From Rhizobium anhuiense (GTDB lineage: Bacteria; Pseudomonadota; Alphaproteobacteria; Rhizobiales; Rhizobiaceae), in NCBI RefSeq assembly GCF_003985145.1, contig NZ_ML133542.1, positions 26,337-90,336 of the forward strand: a DNA stretch of 64,000 nt, given 5' to 3'. The first letter of the stretch is position 1; the number at the start of each line of letters is the position of its first letter. The notes under the pieces were generated by a model. That model worked only from the letters and a program-made list of their open reading frames with translations, did no database searches and had not been told where the DNA came from. Position numbers and translations under genes: made by a program. This document shows positions 17,103-25,769 of this stretch, piece after piece.

Positions 17103-18299
17103 TCAGCCGGGTGCCGACTTGTCCCAGAGCCAAGAGAAGAACAGCGATTCGCCGAGTTCCAGCATGGCGTCGACCGCCCGGCTGCTGAGCGAGCCCTCGC
17201 CGACCGCCTGCATCGTATAAAGCGGCACTTCTCGGAGCAGCCGGCTGCCTGCGAAAATCCTCAGCACCCCTGCCTGGGTATCCGGCTCGACCGGCGCCGT
17301 CAGCGGCCAGTGATAGATGATGCGCGCCGACAGCCGATCGGGATTGCTGATCGGAATATAGACGCTGACCGGCGCCTTGGCGACGAGATCGACGGTACGC
17401 GCCGTACCGCCATAGACGCTGGCGGCGCCGATCACTTCCTTCTCACCGAAGATCTGCCGGTCCTCAAAGGCCGTCAGTCCCCATTCGAGCACTCGCTTGG
17501 CCTCCTCCGTCCGCTCCTTGTCGGAAGCGATGCCGGCAAGCGCCAGAAACAGCCGCCTGCCATCGCGCTGGACTGAGGCGACGATCGAATAACCCTCGCC
17601 CTCGGTAAAGCCGGTGGCAAGCCCGTCGGCGCCGAGATCGAGCCCGAGCAGCGGATTGCGGTTGCGCTGGAAAATCTTGTTCCACTCGAAATCCGGCTGG
17701 GCGAAATAGGGATAGAGATTGGGATAAGACTGCTGCAGGGCGGCCGCAAGCGTCACCATCTCGCGCGCCGTCACCTTGCTCTTGCCGTCGGGGAGCCCGG
17801 TGGAATTGCCGAACTCAGCCTTCTCCATGCCGAGTTCACGGGCGCGGCGTGTCATCGACACGGCAAATTGCTGCTCGCTGCCGGCCATGCCTTCGGCCAG
17901 GATGATGCAGCTGTCGTTGGCGCCCTGGATGGCGACGCCCTTGATCAGGTCCTCGACGCGCACGCGCGATTTCAGGCTGGCAAACATCGTTGCCGTCCTC
18001 GATGGCGCGCCGCCGGTTCGCCAGGCATATTCGGAAACGGGATATTCGGTATCGAGCGTGATCTGCCCCTTCGTCACCGCCTCGAAGGCGAGATCCATCG
18101 TCATCAGCTTGGCGAGCGAAGCCGGCGAAAAGCCCTGGTCCTCGTTCTTGGCGAGAAGCACCGTGCCGGTGGCGGCCTCGATCATATAGGCCTGCGCCGC
18201 CTTGGTGGCGAAACCGGCGGTACCGCTATCGGCTGCAAATGCGCCGGTGGAGAGCGGCATGATGCATACAAGCAGACGAAGCAAAGGCTTCAGCATCAA
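17103..18299 (-). CDS. D-alanyl-D-alanine carboxypeptidase homologue with altered active-site motifs
   Basis: 398 residues, with a signal peptide (LLRLLVCIMPLSTGAFA) and the S11 peptidase fold, then a C-terminal beta domain and an amphipathic anchor-like end (ELGESLFFSWLWDK). The nucleophile motif SxxK is intact as SLAK at residues 61-64. The second motif, normally SxN, reads GAN at 126-128. The third, normally KTG, reads ATG at 228-230 (ADGLATGFTEGEG). It lies between rlpA and tmk, the usual place for a PBP5/6-type gene in Rhizobiales. It may have reduced or altered activity, or use non-standard residues. Confidence 0.85.
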   Translation of the reverse strand: MMLKPLLRLLVCIMPLSTGAFAADSGTAGFATKAAQAYMIEAATGTVLLAKNEDQGFSPASLAKLMTMDLAFEAVTKGQITLDTEYPVSEYAWRTGGAPSRTATMFASLKSRVRVEDLIKGVAIQGANDSCIILAEGMAGSEQQFAVSMTRRARELGMEKAEFGNSTGLPDGKSKVTAREMVTLAAALQQSYPNLYPYFAQPDFEWNKIFQRNRNPLLGLDLGADGLATGFTEGEGYSIVASVQRDGRRLFLALAGIASDKERTEEAKRVLEWGLTAFEDRQIFGEKEVIGAASVYGGTARTVDLVAKAPVSVYIPISNPDRLSARIIYHWPLTAPVEPDTQAGVLRIFAGSRLLREVPLYTMQAVGEGSLSSRAVDAMLELGESLFFSWLWDKSAPG

Positions 18300-18369
18300 G
18301 AATTCCCATCGATCAGGGGGCGTATTTCAGGAGGTTAGAGCGAGAGGAAATTCGATGCAATTGCCGCGC

Positions 18370-19476
18370 TCAGCGCGCGGCGGATTTTGCCTGATGACGC
18401 TTCGTCGCAGCAAGGATCGACTCCTGCGTCAGCCCGTCATTGCGCACCATCACAGCGTCGAAGGCGAGATCGACCGTCACGGTCTTCACATCCTCGTTCT
18501 GGTAGCCGAGCGCGAGAGACCCCAGCGGCCGTTCGTAGGGCATGGGGCCGATCTCCGGCAACACGACCATCTGGTCGAAGGACGGAGCGGCATTGGTGGC
18601 GGATGGTGCTGATGGCGCTACCAGAACATGGGCGGGCGCTGCCAAAGCGGGTGCTGCGACGGGGGCCGCATTGTAGCGTGCGCTCGGCGTCGACCCGGCA
18701 TAGGAAGTGGCCGACATCGGTACCGGCACGTTGGCCGGCGTCTCATAATCTTCCGAACTCTGCAACTGATCGCGGGTGATCTTGCGGCTGTTGGAGGCGA
18801 CCATCACGCCGGTTGCGATCTGGCCTTCCGGATTGACGCCGGGAATGCGGCTGCCCTTCGGCACGTAGGACGCCATCAGATAGGGCATGTCGTGGCCGTC
18901 CATGCGGGCGCGGCCGACATATTGCACTCGCACCTTGCCGGTGCCGCTGTGCTGCAGATCCAGCATGTCGGCCGTCTTGTTGGAAAGGTCGATGATGCGG
19001 CCTTCGTGATACGGGCCGCGATCGTTGACGCGCACGATGACGGAGGAACCGCTTTCGAGATTGGTGACGCGCGCATAGCTCGGCAGCGGGAAGGTCGGAT
19101 GCGCGGCGGAAAGATGCATCTGATCGTAGACTTCACCGTTCGCCGTCAGGCGCCCATGAAAGGCCGAGCCATACCAGGAGGCGACGCCGACCTTGTTATA
19201 GGCGAAGTCTTCCTTCGGATAATACCACTTGCCCTTCACCTCGTAAGGATTGCCGACGATGTAGCGGCCGCCGCCCTTGGGGATGTTGTTGCCGGTGGCG
19301 ACGCGCGGACTTGCCTTCACGCCATATTCGGATTCGGAGAAATATTCTTTGCCGTGGAATTTCTTCTTCGGCACCGCCTGTGTCGTGCCGCATGCCGCAA
19401 CCGTTGCACACATCGCCGAGATCGCCAGCCACCGTGCTGTCGTTGCGAAAGACGCCGCCCCGTATTCCAGTTTCAT
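18370..19476 (-). CDS. rlpA: RlpA-like septal ring lipoprotein / lytic transglycosylase
   Basis: 368 residues from the ATG at 19476. The signal peptide ends in a lipobox (ATVAAC), so the protein is an envelope lipoprotein. The double-psi beta-barrel domain covers about residues 95-190 (GVASWYGSAFHGRLTANGEVYD, then VNDRGPYHEGRIIDLS). The C-terminal part is Ala/Pro-rich and then unfamiliar; no SPOR domain was recognised. RlpA proteins cleave naked peptidoglycan glycan strands at the division site. It is first in the rlpA-dac-tmk-holB run. Confidence 0.88.
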   Translation of the reverse strand: MKLEYGAASFATTARWLAISAMCATVAACGTTQAVPKKKFHGKEYFSESEYGVKASPRVATGNNIPKGGGRYIVGNPYEVKGKWYYPKEDFAYNKVGVASWYGSAFHGRLTANGEVYDQMHLSAAHPTFPLPSYARVTNLESGSSVIVRVNDRGPYHEGRIIDLSNKTADMLDLQHSGTGKVRVQYVGRARMDGHDMPYLMASYVPKGSRIPGVNPEGQIATGVMVASNSRKITRDQLQSSEDYETPANVPVPMSATSYAGSTPSARYNAAPVAAPALAAPAHVLVAPSAPSATNAAPSFDQMVVLPEIGPMPYERPLGSLALGYQNEDVKTVTVDLAFDAVMVRNDGLTQESILAATKRHQAKSAAR

Positions 19477-19865
19477 ATGTCCCACGCCGCTCAAAGATCG
19501 TTATGGTTAAGGAACCTTGCCCCATCCTGGGCCAATAACGCCTTATCCCCACCCGCCTAACGAGACTTTAATCATGCGAAGTTCGTGGCAAATTTACGAA
19601 CGATTTCGCAGCGATAGCGACAATTCTAATGATTATGGTTTATAAATCACTAACGCGGACCTCTCCGCCCTGCCCTTCCGCCGCCGCAACAAGGTCCGAA
19701 ATCCTCGTGTCGATGCGGGGCATATGGTAAACGCAAGCCCGCTTCCGATGCCCGAAAAGCCTGGATTGGCACAGGCGGCGCAAGCTTCCCAAACTACGCG
19801 GCGTCACCTTGCCTCATCAGGCGAAAGGACGCTATGCATTCTGTGCGCAGGGTTGGGGGATTGCC
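19477..19865. other. Divergent intergenic region, rlpA / secreted protein
   Basis: 389 bp with no gene. It is AT-rich around 19590-19650 (AATTCTAATGATTATGGTTTATAAATC), where promoters for rlpA and for the plus-strand gene would fit. In-frame ATG codons at 19724 and 19809 exist but read like non-coding sequence. Confidence 0.5.
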
Positions 19866-20378
19866 GTGGGCGGAATTGTCAAAAGCTTGATTGTGTTGGT
19901 CATAATGACCGCCTCATCGGCCGTCGGCGCCGCCGCGGAGGATTTCCCCGGCTATTGGCGCAAGACGATGACCAATGATCCATCGACGAATTTCTATCTT
20001 GCCCAGGCCCTGAAGCCCTTACCGAACAAGGATGCCGAAACCATCAGAGTGCTCAGGCTGTCGCTGATCGCCGGCAATTTGTGCCTCGGCGCCAGCATCA
20101 ATACGAGGACAGGCGAGGCCTTTCTGCAGCAGGCCGGATATGATCGTCTCCGCGGAAAGGCCTGGGACGAAGCCGCCTTCCTCGCGAACGACTGGTTTAA
20201 ACACTTCAACTACCGCTCTCTCGCCCATCTCTGCGCCGGCATTGACTATATTTTCGGGCCGGAGGGAAAACTGGCGCCCAATCTGGTCAAGCCCGGCAAG
20301 GGTGAACCGAAGGGATCCTACGACCCCCTGGACTCCTACTACATGCGGCTTCCGCCCTTGCGCAAACCAAACGGCTAA
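19866..20378 (+). CDS. Secreted protein of unknown function
   Basis: 170 residues from the GTG at 19866, with GGGGGA upstream. The N-terminus is a signal peptide (GIVKSLIVLVIMTASSAVGAAAEDFP). The mature protein has three Cys (CLG and CAG among them) and a conserved-looking core (LRLSLIAGNLCLGASINTRTGEAFLQQAGYDRLRGKAWDEAAFLA). It matches no family I know. It is alone on the plus strand between rlpA and a 67-codon gene. Confidence 0.65.
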   Translation: MGGIVKSLIVLVIMTASSAVGAAAEDFPGYWRKTMTNDPSTNFYLAQALKPLPNKDAETIRVLRLSLIAGNLCLGASINTRTGEAFLQQAGYDRLRGKAWDEAAFLANDWFKHFNYRSLAHLCAGIDYIFGPEGKLAPNLVKPGKGEPKGSYDPLDSYYMRLPPLRKPNG

Positions 20379-20454
20379 GTCACGTCACCAATTGCCATAA
20401 TGGAACGAAATGCCCGCCGGGAGCTTTGAAGGTTTAGACCTTTGGAGGATCACC

Positions 20455-20658
20455 ATGAATAATGAAACCATTCTGCAGCTCGACACGGTCAGCCAACAGT
20501 TGCACGCTCGATCTCGCGCGCTTTCCCAGCCAGATAAAGACAACGACATCTCGATCCTGATGTCGGCACTCGCCGTGACGATGGAGGCGGTTCGTTCTCT
20601 TTGCGAGGATATGAACCAGCTCAACGGTCCGAAGGGCCTTGGATCCGACGGGCGCTAG
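20455..20658 (+). CDS. Small protein of unknown function
   Basis: 67 residues from the ATG at 20455, preceded by GGAGG at a good distance. The sequence is soluble and mostly helical (LDTVSQQLHARSRALSQPDKDNDISILMSALAVTMEAVRSLCEDM), which suggests a small helical hairpin or a dimer. No family recognised. It is followed by a convergent LysR gene. Confidence 0.6.
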   Translation: MNNETILQLDTVSQQLHARSRALSQPDKDNDISILMSALAVTMEAVRSLCEDMNQLNGPKGLGSDGR

Positions 20659-20744
20659 CTGCCACTTCCCAAAGCCGTTGGAATTGCGTCTATGCGCAGC
20701 ATCCCCTCCGGAATCACGCCAAGGGCGGGAACGACACGCGCGCC

Positions 20745-21668
20745 TCAAAGACCTTCAAAACGGTTCGCCAGCCAGTCCCTGAAAATCAGGGCGACCTTTC
20801 TGCGGTTCGGGGCACTTGGCGTTACCGCATAGAAACGCCTCCCTGTCTTCAGGGTGCGGTCAAGAGCAATGACGAGGCGGTTTTCTCGAAGGGGACGATC
20901 AATGAGAGGTCGCCAACCGAGCGCGATGCCTTCGCCATTTTCAGCAGCCTTCATCGCGACAAGGGAATCGTTAACCTGCAGCGATGTCGGCAAGGTCGGC
21001 GGAGCGCCGACGCCTGTAGCCCGCAACCAGTCGGCCCAACCGATCCTGAAGCGATACGGGTCAACGTAGTGTATAAGCCGATGGCACAGTATATCGCTGG
21101 CAAGTGACAGAGGCTTGCTCTTCGCCTGATAAACCGGGCTGCAAACAGGCAATATTTCCTCGTTCCACAGCGGAATGGCATCACAATCCGGCCAGTTTCC
21201 ATCGCCGAGCCGAATGTGAACATCGATGTTGCTCGTCGTCATCGCTGGATCGCGGTCCAGGCATCGCAGGTCAATCATCAAGTCGGGATGGACTTGGCGA
21301 AATTCCGGCAGCAGCGGCATCAGCCATTCTGTTGCCATCACCGTCGAGGCGCTGATGACGAGGGTGTCTCGGCGAGGCATGCCGGCGATATCGTCAAGCG
21401 TTTCGGCGATCGACGCAAATCCCCCCGATACCGCCGAATAGAGGCGTTGGCCTTGCGTTGTCAGGCTTAACGCCCGCCTTTCCCGGACGAAAAGCGCGTG
21501 GCCGAGAGACGACTCGAGTTGTCGGATCCCGTGGCTGACCGCAGGCTGAGTGATGGACAATTCCGCGGCGGCTTTCGAAAAATTCAGATATCTCGCCGCA
21601 GCCTCGAACAGGATCAGGCTGTGGAGGGAGGGAATTGTCCGTCGTAACGACTGACTATCATGACTCAT
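20745..21668 (-). CDS. LysR-family transcriptional regulator, GcvA-like
   Basis: 307 residues starting MSHDSQSLRRTIPSLHSLILFEAAARYLNFSKAAAEL. The phrase PSLHSLILFEAAARYLNFSKAAAELSIT is the GcvA/AmpR-type helix-turn-helix, followed by QPAVSHGIRQLESSLGHALFVRERRALSLT. It is divergent from the N-methyl amine demethylase gene at 21968 with about 300 bp between, so control of that catabolic gene is likely. Regulators of this type control betaine and choline degradation genes in rhizobia. Confidence 0.9.
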   Translation of the reverse strand: MSHDSQSLRRTIPSLHSLILFEAAARYLNFSKAAAELSITQPAVSHGIRQLESSLGHALFVRERRALSLTTQGQRLYSAVSGGFASIAETLDDIAGMPRRDTLVISASTVMATEWLMPLLPEFRQVHPDLMIDLRCLDRDPAMTTSNIDVHIRLGDGNWPDCDAIPLWNEEILPVCSPVYQAKSKPLSLASDILCHRLIHYVDPYRFRIGWADWLRATGVGAPPTLPTSLQVNDSLVAMKAAENGEGIALGWRPLIDRPLRENRLVIALDRTLKTGRRFYAVTPSAPNRRKVALIFRDWLANRFEGL

Positions 21669-21721
21669 GGTTTCGAGTTCTTCGCCGTTCGAAAATTGCA
21701 GCGCACGGAATCTCCGTCACA

Positions 21722-21741
21722 CGGTGCAAGACTGCGCACCG
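21722..21741. promoter_or_regulatory. Dyad in the LysR-demethylase intergenic region
   Basis: CGGTGC at 21722-21727 and GCACCG at 21736-21741 form a perfect inverted repeat with an 8-nt spacer, in the 299-bp divergent region between the LysR gene and the flavoenzyme gene. Its size suits a regulator site, but nothing proves which protein binds. Confidence 0.35.
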
Positions 21742-21967
21742 GCAAGAAGCGAAACACCTTATCGTTCGCGTGGTCAACAAGCCTGGAGGACGATCACCCA
21801 CTCACCTGCCGGCCGATCCGGTCTTTATCCATCCTGCCTCATACTTCCATGAATTTATTTGCCCTTTACGGCCTCACGCCCTCGCCGGACATTGTCGTTC
21901 ACCCGCCAGAACCCGACGTCGGGAGAACAGGCGACTACGACAATAGGCCGTCACGGGAACAATTGAG

Positions 21968-24007
21968 ATGTCAAACGATCCATTGCTCCAGCCTTTCCAA
22001 CTCAAGCATTTGACACTCCGAAACAGGATGATGTCGACGGCGCACGAGCCGGGATATACTGAGGACGGACTCCCGAAGGAGCGCTATCGTCTCTACCATT
22101 CGGAAAAAGCCAAAGGCGGGATAGCAATGACGATGATCGGCGGTTCGTCCGTCGTCGACATCGACAGTCCCCAGGCGTTCGGCAATATCCAGCTCCACAA
22201 AGACGAGTCCGTGAAGTGGCTTCGAGAGCTTGCCGACGACGTTCACGACCACGGCGCTGCCGTGATGATTCAGATCACTCACCTGGGAAGCCGAACCAAC
22301 TGGAACAAAGGCGATTGGCTCCCGATAATCGATGCGTCCCACATCCAGGAGCCCGCGCATCGCGCCTATCCCAAGGCGATGGAGGATTGGGACTTCGAGC
22401 GCGTGATCACAGCCTATGCCGACAGTGCGGAGCGGGTCAAAGCGGCAGGGCTTGACGGGATCGAGCTCGAATGCGCCTCGCATCTCATCGCGCATTTTTG
22501 GTCTCCGGCAACAAATAAGCGGGAGGATGAATACGGCGGCTCGCTCGAGAACCGGATGCGCCTGGTGAACGATATTCTCACCGCCATCCGTAAGCGCATC
22601 GGTCACGAATTCATTGTCGGCGTCCGCATGGTCTGCGATGAGGTTTGGGATAAAGGGCTCTCGCGAGACGAAGGGGTGGAGATTGCCCGTCGATTGAAGG
22701 CCGGCGGTTTGATCGATTTCGTCAACGTCATTCGCGGCCACGTCTCAGAAGACGAGGCCTTGAGTCATGTGATTCCGAACATGGGAACCGCATCTGCTCC
22801 CCATCTCGATTTCGCCGGAGAGGTTCGTCAGAATGTGAAGATACCGACCTTTCATGCGGCAAGAATTCAGGATGTGGCTACCGCGCGACACGCGATTGCG
22901 AGCGGCAAGCTTGATATGGTCGCCATGACACGCGCGCACCTTGCCGATCCTCACATCATCCGCAAGGTGATCGAAGGGAAGGAGAATCAAATTCGCCCCT
23001 GTGTCGGCATGGGGTTCTGCATCGATTCCATTTACCCCGCTGGCAACGCCACCTGCGTGCACAATGCGGCGACTGGTCGGGAGGGCAGCCTCGCGCATGT
23101 GATCAGGAAGACCAACGGGCCAATGCATAAGATTGTGGTCGTCGGAGCGGGACCGGGCGGTCTTGAGGCTGCACGGGTCGCGGCCGAGCGGGGCCACAAG
23201 GTCACGGTTTTTGAGGCTGGATCCAAAGCAGGCGGACAAATTCTAATAACCGCGGCACTGAAACGCCGTCGCGAAATCCTTGGGATCGTGGACTGGCGCT
23301 TGTCTGAATGCGAGCGCCTCGGCGTCGAATTCCACTACAATCGCTTCGTCGATGAGAGTGACGTTGTGGCGGAAGAACCCGACGTCGTCGTCGTTGCCAC
23401 GGGCGGACTGCCTAATGTTGACTGTCTTGAGGAAGGACAGGAGCTTGCGACGACCAGTTGGGACATCCTCGGCGGAAGCGTTCAGCCCGCGAAAAATGTG
23501 CTGGTCTACGACGACAACGGTTCGCACCCCGCCATGACGATCGCTGAGTTTCTGGCCGACGCGGGCTCGAATCTTGAAGTTGTCACGCCTGCACGAACCC
23601 TTGCGCCGGACATCGGGGCAACGAGCTACCCCGCCTATTTCCGTGCCCTCAACAAAGCCGGCGCAAAGATCACCCTGAACCTGCGCATTGAGCGCCTCGA
23701 ACGTCGCGGCAACAGGATCGCAGTCATACTTTTCGACGAGTATTCCAAGGTCTGCGTCGAAAAAGAGGTGGACCAGGTTGTCGTCGAAAGCGGGACGAAG
23801 CCGATGGACGAACTCTATTTCTCGCTCAAGCCGCTCTCCCGGAACCAAGGTGAAATCGATTACCGGGCGTTCATAGCGGGCAAGCCGCAAGTTGTTGCCA
23901 ATAATCCCGGTGGCAAGTTTCAGCTGTTTCGGATTGGCGATGCGGTCGCAAGCAGGAACATCCACGCGGCCATATACGACGCGCATCGATTCATGGCCGC
24001 GGTTTGA
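21968..24007 (+). CDS. FMN/FAD iron-sulfur oxidoreductase of the dimethylglycine/N-methylproline demethylase (DgcA/StcD) type
   Basis: 679 residues. The N-terminal 370 residues form an old-yellow-enzyme TIM barrel (LQPFQLKHLTLRNRMMSTAHEPGYTEDG), and the C-terminal half has an FAD/NAD fold with VVVGAGPGGLEAARVAAERG at about 388. Between them lie Cys345, Cys351 and Cys363, the Fe-S cluster region of trimethylamine dehydrogenase relatives. The position equivalent to the second Cys of TMADH is not Cys. Relatives demethylate dimethylglycine or N-methylproline during betaine use. A betaine-type binding protein follows at 24283. Confidence 0.82.
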   Translation: MSNDPLLQPFQLKHLTLRNRMMSTAHEPGYTEDGLPKERYRLYHSEKAKGGIAMTMIGGSSVVDIDSPQAFGNIQLHKDESVKWLRELADDVHDHGAAVMIQITHLGSRTNWNKGDWLPIIDASHIQEPAHRAYPKAMEDWDFERVITAYADSAERVKAAGLDGIELECASHLIAHFWSPATNKREDEYGGSLENRMRLVNDILTAIRKRIGHEFIVGVRMVCDEVWDKGLSRDEGVEIARRLKAGGLIDFVNVIRGHVSEDEALSHVIPNMGTASAPHLDFAGEVRQNVKIPTFHAARIQDVATARHAIASGKLDMVAMTRAHLADPHIIRKVIEGKENQIRPCVGMGFCIDSIYPAGNATCVHNAATGREGSLAHVIRKTNGPMHKIVVVGAGPGGLEAARVAAERGHKVTVFEAGSKAGGQILITAALKRRREILGIVDWRLSECERLGVEFHYNRFVDESDVVAEEPDVVVVATGGLPNVDCLEEGQELATTSWDILGGSVQPAKNVLVYDDNGSHPAMTIAEFLADAGSNLEVVTPARTLAPDIGATSYPAYFRALNKAGAKITLNLRIERLERRGNRIAVILFDEYSKVCVEKEVDQVVVESGTKPMDELYFSLKPLSRNQGEIDYRAFIAGKPQVVANNPGGKFQLFRIGDAVASRNIHAAIYDAHRFMAAV

Positions 24008-24282
24008 TCAAGGCCGTAGGGTTGAATGCCCGCCAATCAGTTCGATTTCGGCCAGTCCTCCAGGGATCGATCTTAAAGGCATACGCAAGTCAAGGCATGC
24101 CTGAAGTCCCGAAAGATGTGGGCCTCGCCGTCTACAAGGTCGTGGCCATGATGGCTACGAGCGGGACTCGGTGATCTGATTGCAGGAATTGCGCGCAGGG
24201 ATGACCCCTCGCCGCGCAATCATGAAGGCCAGGCCGACCGCTGGTGTTTCATGAAAAGGGGAACGAAAACTAGGAGCAAAAA
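24008..24282 (+). other. Intergenic region with possible gene remnant
   Basis: 275 bp between the demethylase and the binding-protein gene. A 25-codon reading frame at about 24098 (MPEVPKDVGLAVYKVVAMMA) continues an open frame upstream without a start codon, so it may be the tail of a lost gene. Evidence is weak. Confidence 0.3.
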
Positions 24283-25134
24283 ATGATGAAGTTGTGGAAA
24301 ATGCTTTGTGCCGCGGCCATGTTCGGAATGACCATGCTGCCCGCGCACGCGGAAGAAAAGACCATCACCATTGGCACGATGCAGTGGGAAGATCTGGGAG
24401 CGATCAGCGGTGTCACCAAGAAGGCGCTGGAAGATTCCGGCTACACCGTCAAGGTCGTGTCGTTCTCCGAATGGGGCATCGCCTATGCCGCTCTCAGCAA
24501 GGGCGATATCCAGATTCTCGCCTCGCTGACCGACTACGTCGCACAGGATTATTGGGACAAGAACAAGAAGAAGCTGGAGAAGATATCGCCGGTTTCGTTT
24601 GGCCTGTACCAGGCTATTGCGGTTCCGAATTATGTGCCGATCGACTCCATGGAGCAGTTGAACGGTAACGCCGACAAGTTCAGCGGCAAGATCGTCGGTA
24701 TCGAACCGGGTTCAGGCCTGATGCGCGATGCCGCCAACTCGGTCAAAGCCTACGACCTCAAGCTACAGCTTGTCGAAGGCAGCACGGCTGCGATGACGGC
24801 TGAATTGAAGTCGGCCATCGACCGAAAGGAATGGATTGCTGTGACGCTCTGGGAGCCGTCGTGGATGATACAGAAGTACCCGGTCAAGTTTCTGAAGGAT
24901 CCGAAGGCGATATTCCCGCTGGCGCAGACCTACAACTGGATAGCCAAGAGCGGCTTCTCCACCGAGAACCCGCATGCGCGCGAAGTCATCGCCAGCGTAT
25001 ATCTCCCGCTCGCAGATATCACCGCGATCGCCGGCGCGGTCGCCGACGGCAAGACAATGGACGAGGCGGTTAAGGGCTGGACCGACACCCATGCCGACCT
25101 CTTGAAGCGCTGGGAAAACATCAAGTCGAAGTAA
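24283..25134 (+). CDS. Glycine betaine/proline-type ABC transporter substrate-binding protein
   Basis: 283 residues. Signal peptide at 1-23 ending AHA-EEK. The mature protein has the OpuAC/ProX-type pattern (TITIGTMQWEDLGAISGVTKKALEDSGYTVKVV, then YVAQDYWDKN and EPGSGLM), which binds quaternary amines through aromatic cages. Two ATGs are adjacent (24283 and 24286). No permease or ATPase gene follows, so it would have to work with a transporter encoded elsewhere. Next to the demethylase it suggests uptake and breakdown of a betaine. Confidence 0.85.
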   Translation: MMKLWKMLCAAAMFGMTMLPAHAEEKTITIGTMQWEDLGAISGVTKKALEDSGYTVKVVSFSEWGIAYAALSKGDIQILASLTDYVAQDYWDKNKKKLEKISPVSFGLYQAIAVPNYVPIDSMEQLNGNADKFSGKIVGIEPGSGLMRDAANSVKAYDLKLQLVEGSTAAMTAELKSAIDRKEWIAVTLWEPSWMIQKYPVKFLKDPKAIFPLAQTYNWIAKSGFSTENPHAREVIASVYLPLADITAIAGAVADGKTMDEAVKGWTDTHADLLKRWENIKSK

Positions 25135-25227
25135 CGCTTAACTGCCGGGCCACCGAACAATCGGCGGCCCGGCTCAGACTTTACGCGGAGAGCCGCGGAG
25201 GGCTCGCTGGCATTCGGCCCCTGCTTA

Positions 25228-25554
25228 TTACGCTGCCGGTGGACGATATCGAACCGACTTCGCCTTTTCCAACGCTTCGATCGTATCCTCGACGCTGAGG
25301 AGGACAGTGGTTTCCATCGCGCTGAGCGCGCCTCCTGCGCCGATAGCCAGTGCGACCGCCGCCATCGAGACGTTGTCAGGCGCCTCCCAAAGATTCCAAC
25401 CATCATGCTCGCCGAAGGCGTACCAGAACCCGTGGAGCTTTCCGCCTACGGATTCAATATAGCTGCGTGCCGCCTCCCGGCGATCCTCGGGGTTTTCGAT
25501 CATGCGCGCCCATGTCTCGGGCGTGTAGCTGAAGCGCGTGAGATACATGGCCAT
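25228..25554 (-). CDS. GYD-domain protein
   Basis: 108 residues from the ATG at 25554, which has GGAGG 9 bp upstream. The sequence MYLTRFSYTPETWARMIENPEDRREAARSYIESVGGKLHGFWYAFGEHDG is the GYD domain pattern (ferredoxin-like fold of unknown function, common in alphaproteobacteria). It is alone, convergent with the binding-protein gene. No catalytic residues are known for the family. Confidence 0.82.
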   Translation of the reverse strand: MAMYLTRFSYTPETWARMIENPEDRREAARSYIESVGGKLHGFWYAFGEHDGWNLWEAPDNVSMAAVALAIGAGGALSAMETTVLLSVEDTIEALEKAKSVRYRPPAA

Positions 25555-25769
25555 GGTGTGTGTCCTCCGCCAGAATAGCACAGTAAACGCTCAAGCCGGG
25601 GCGAAGGCGAGTCATTTCCAGCGGGAGGAACAGGCCGCTCAACGCTTCCTATCGCCAGTCTCCGGAAGCACCGCGAATACTGACGTCTAAAGGTCACTCC
25701 GCGTTCATTGAAAAGTAGATTTTAGCCGTTATTCGGAGCCCGCTTCTCATCTCATATCGGGTTCCGGCA

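Noticed and set aside
20401..20425. EcfG promoter upstream of the 67-codon gene
   Set aside because: GGAAC is present, but the -10 at the right distance reads GCTT, two bases off, so I did not call it.
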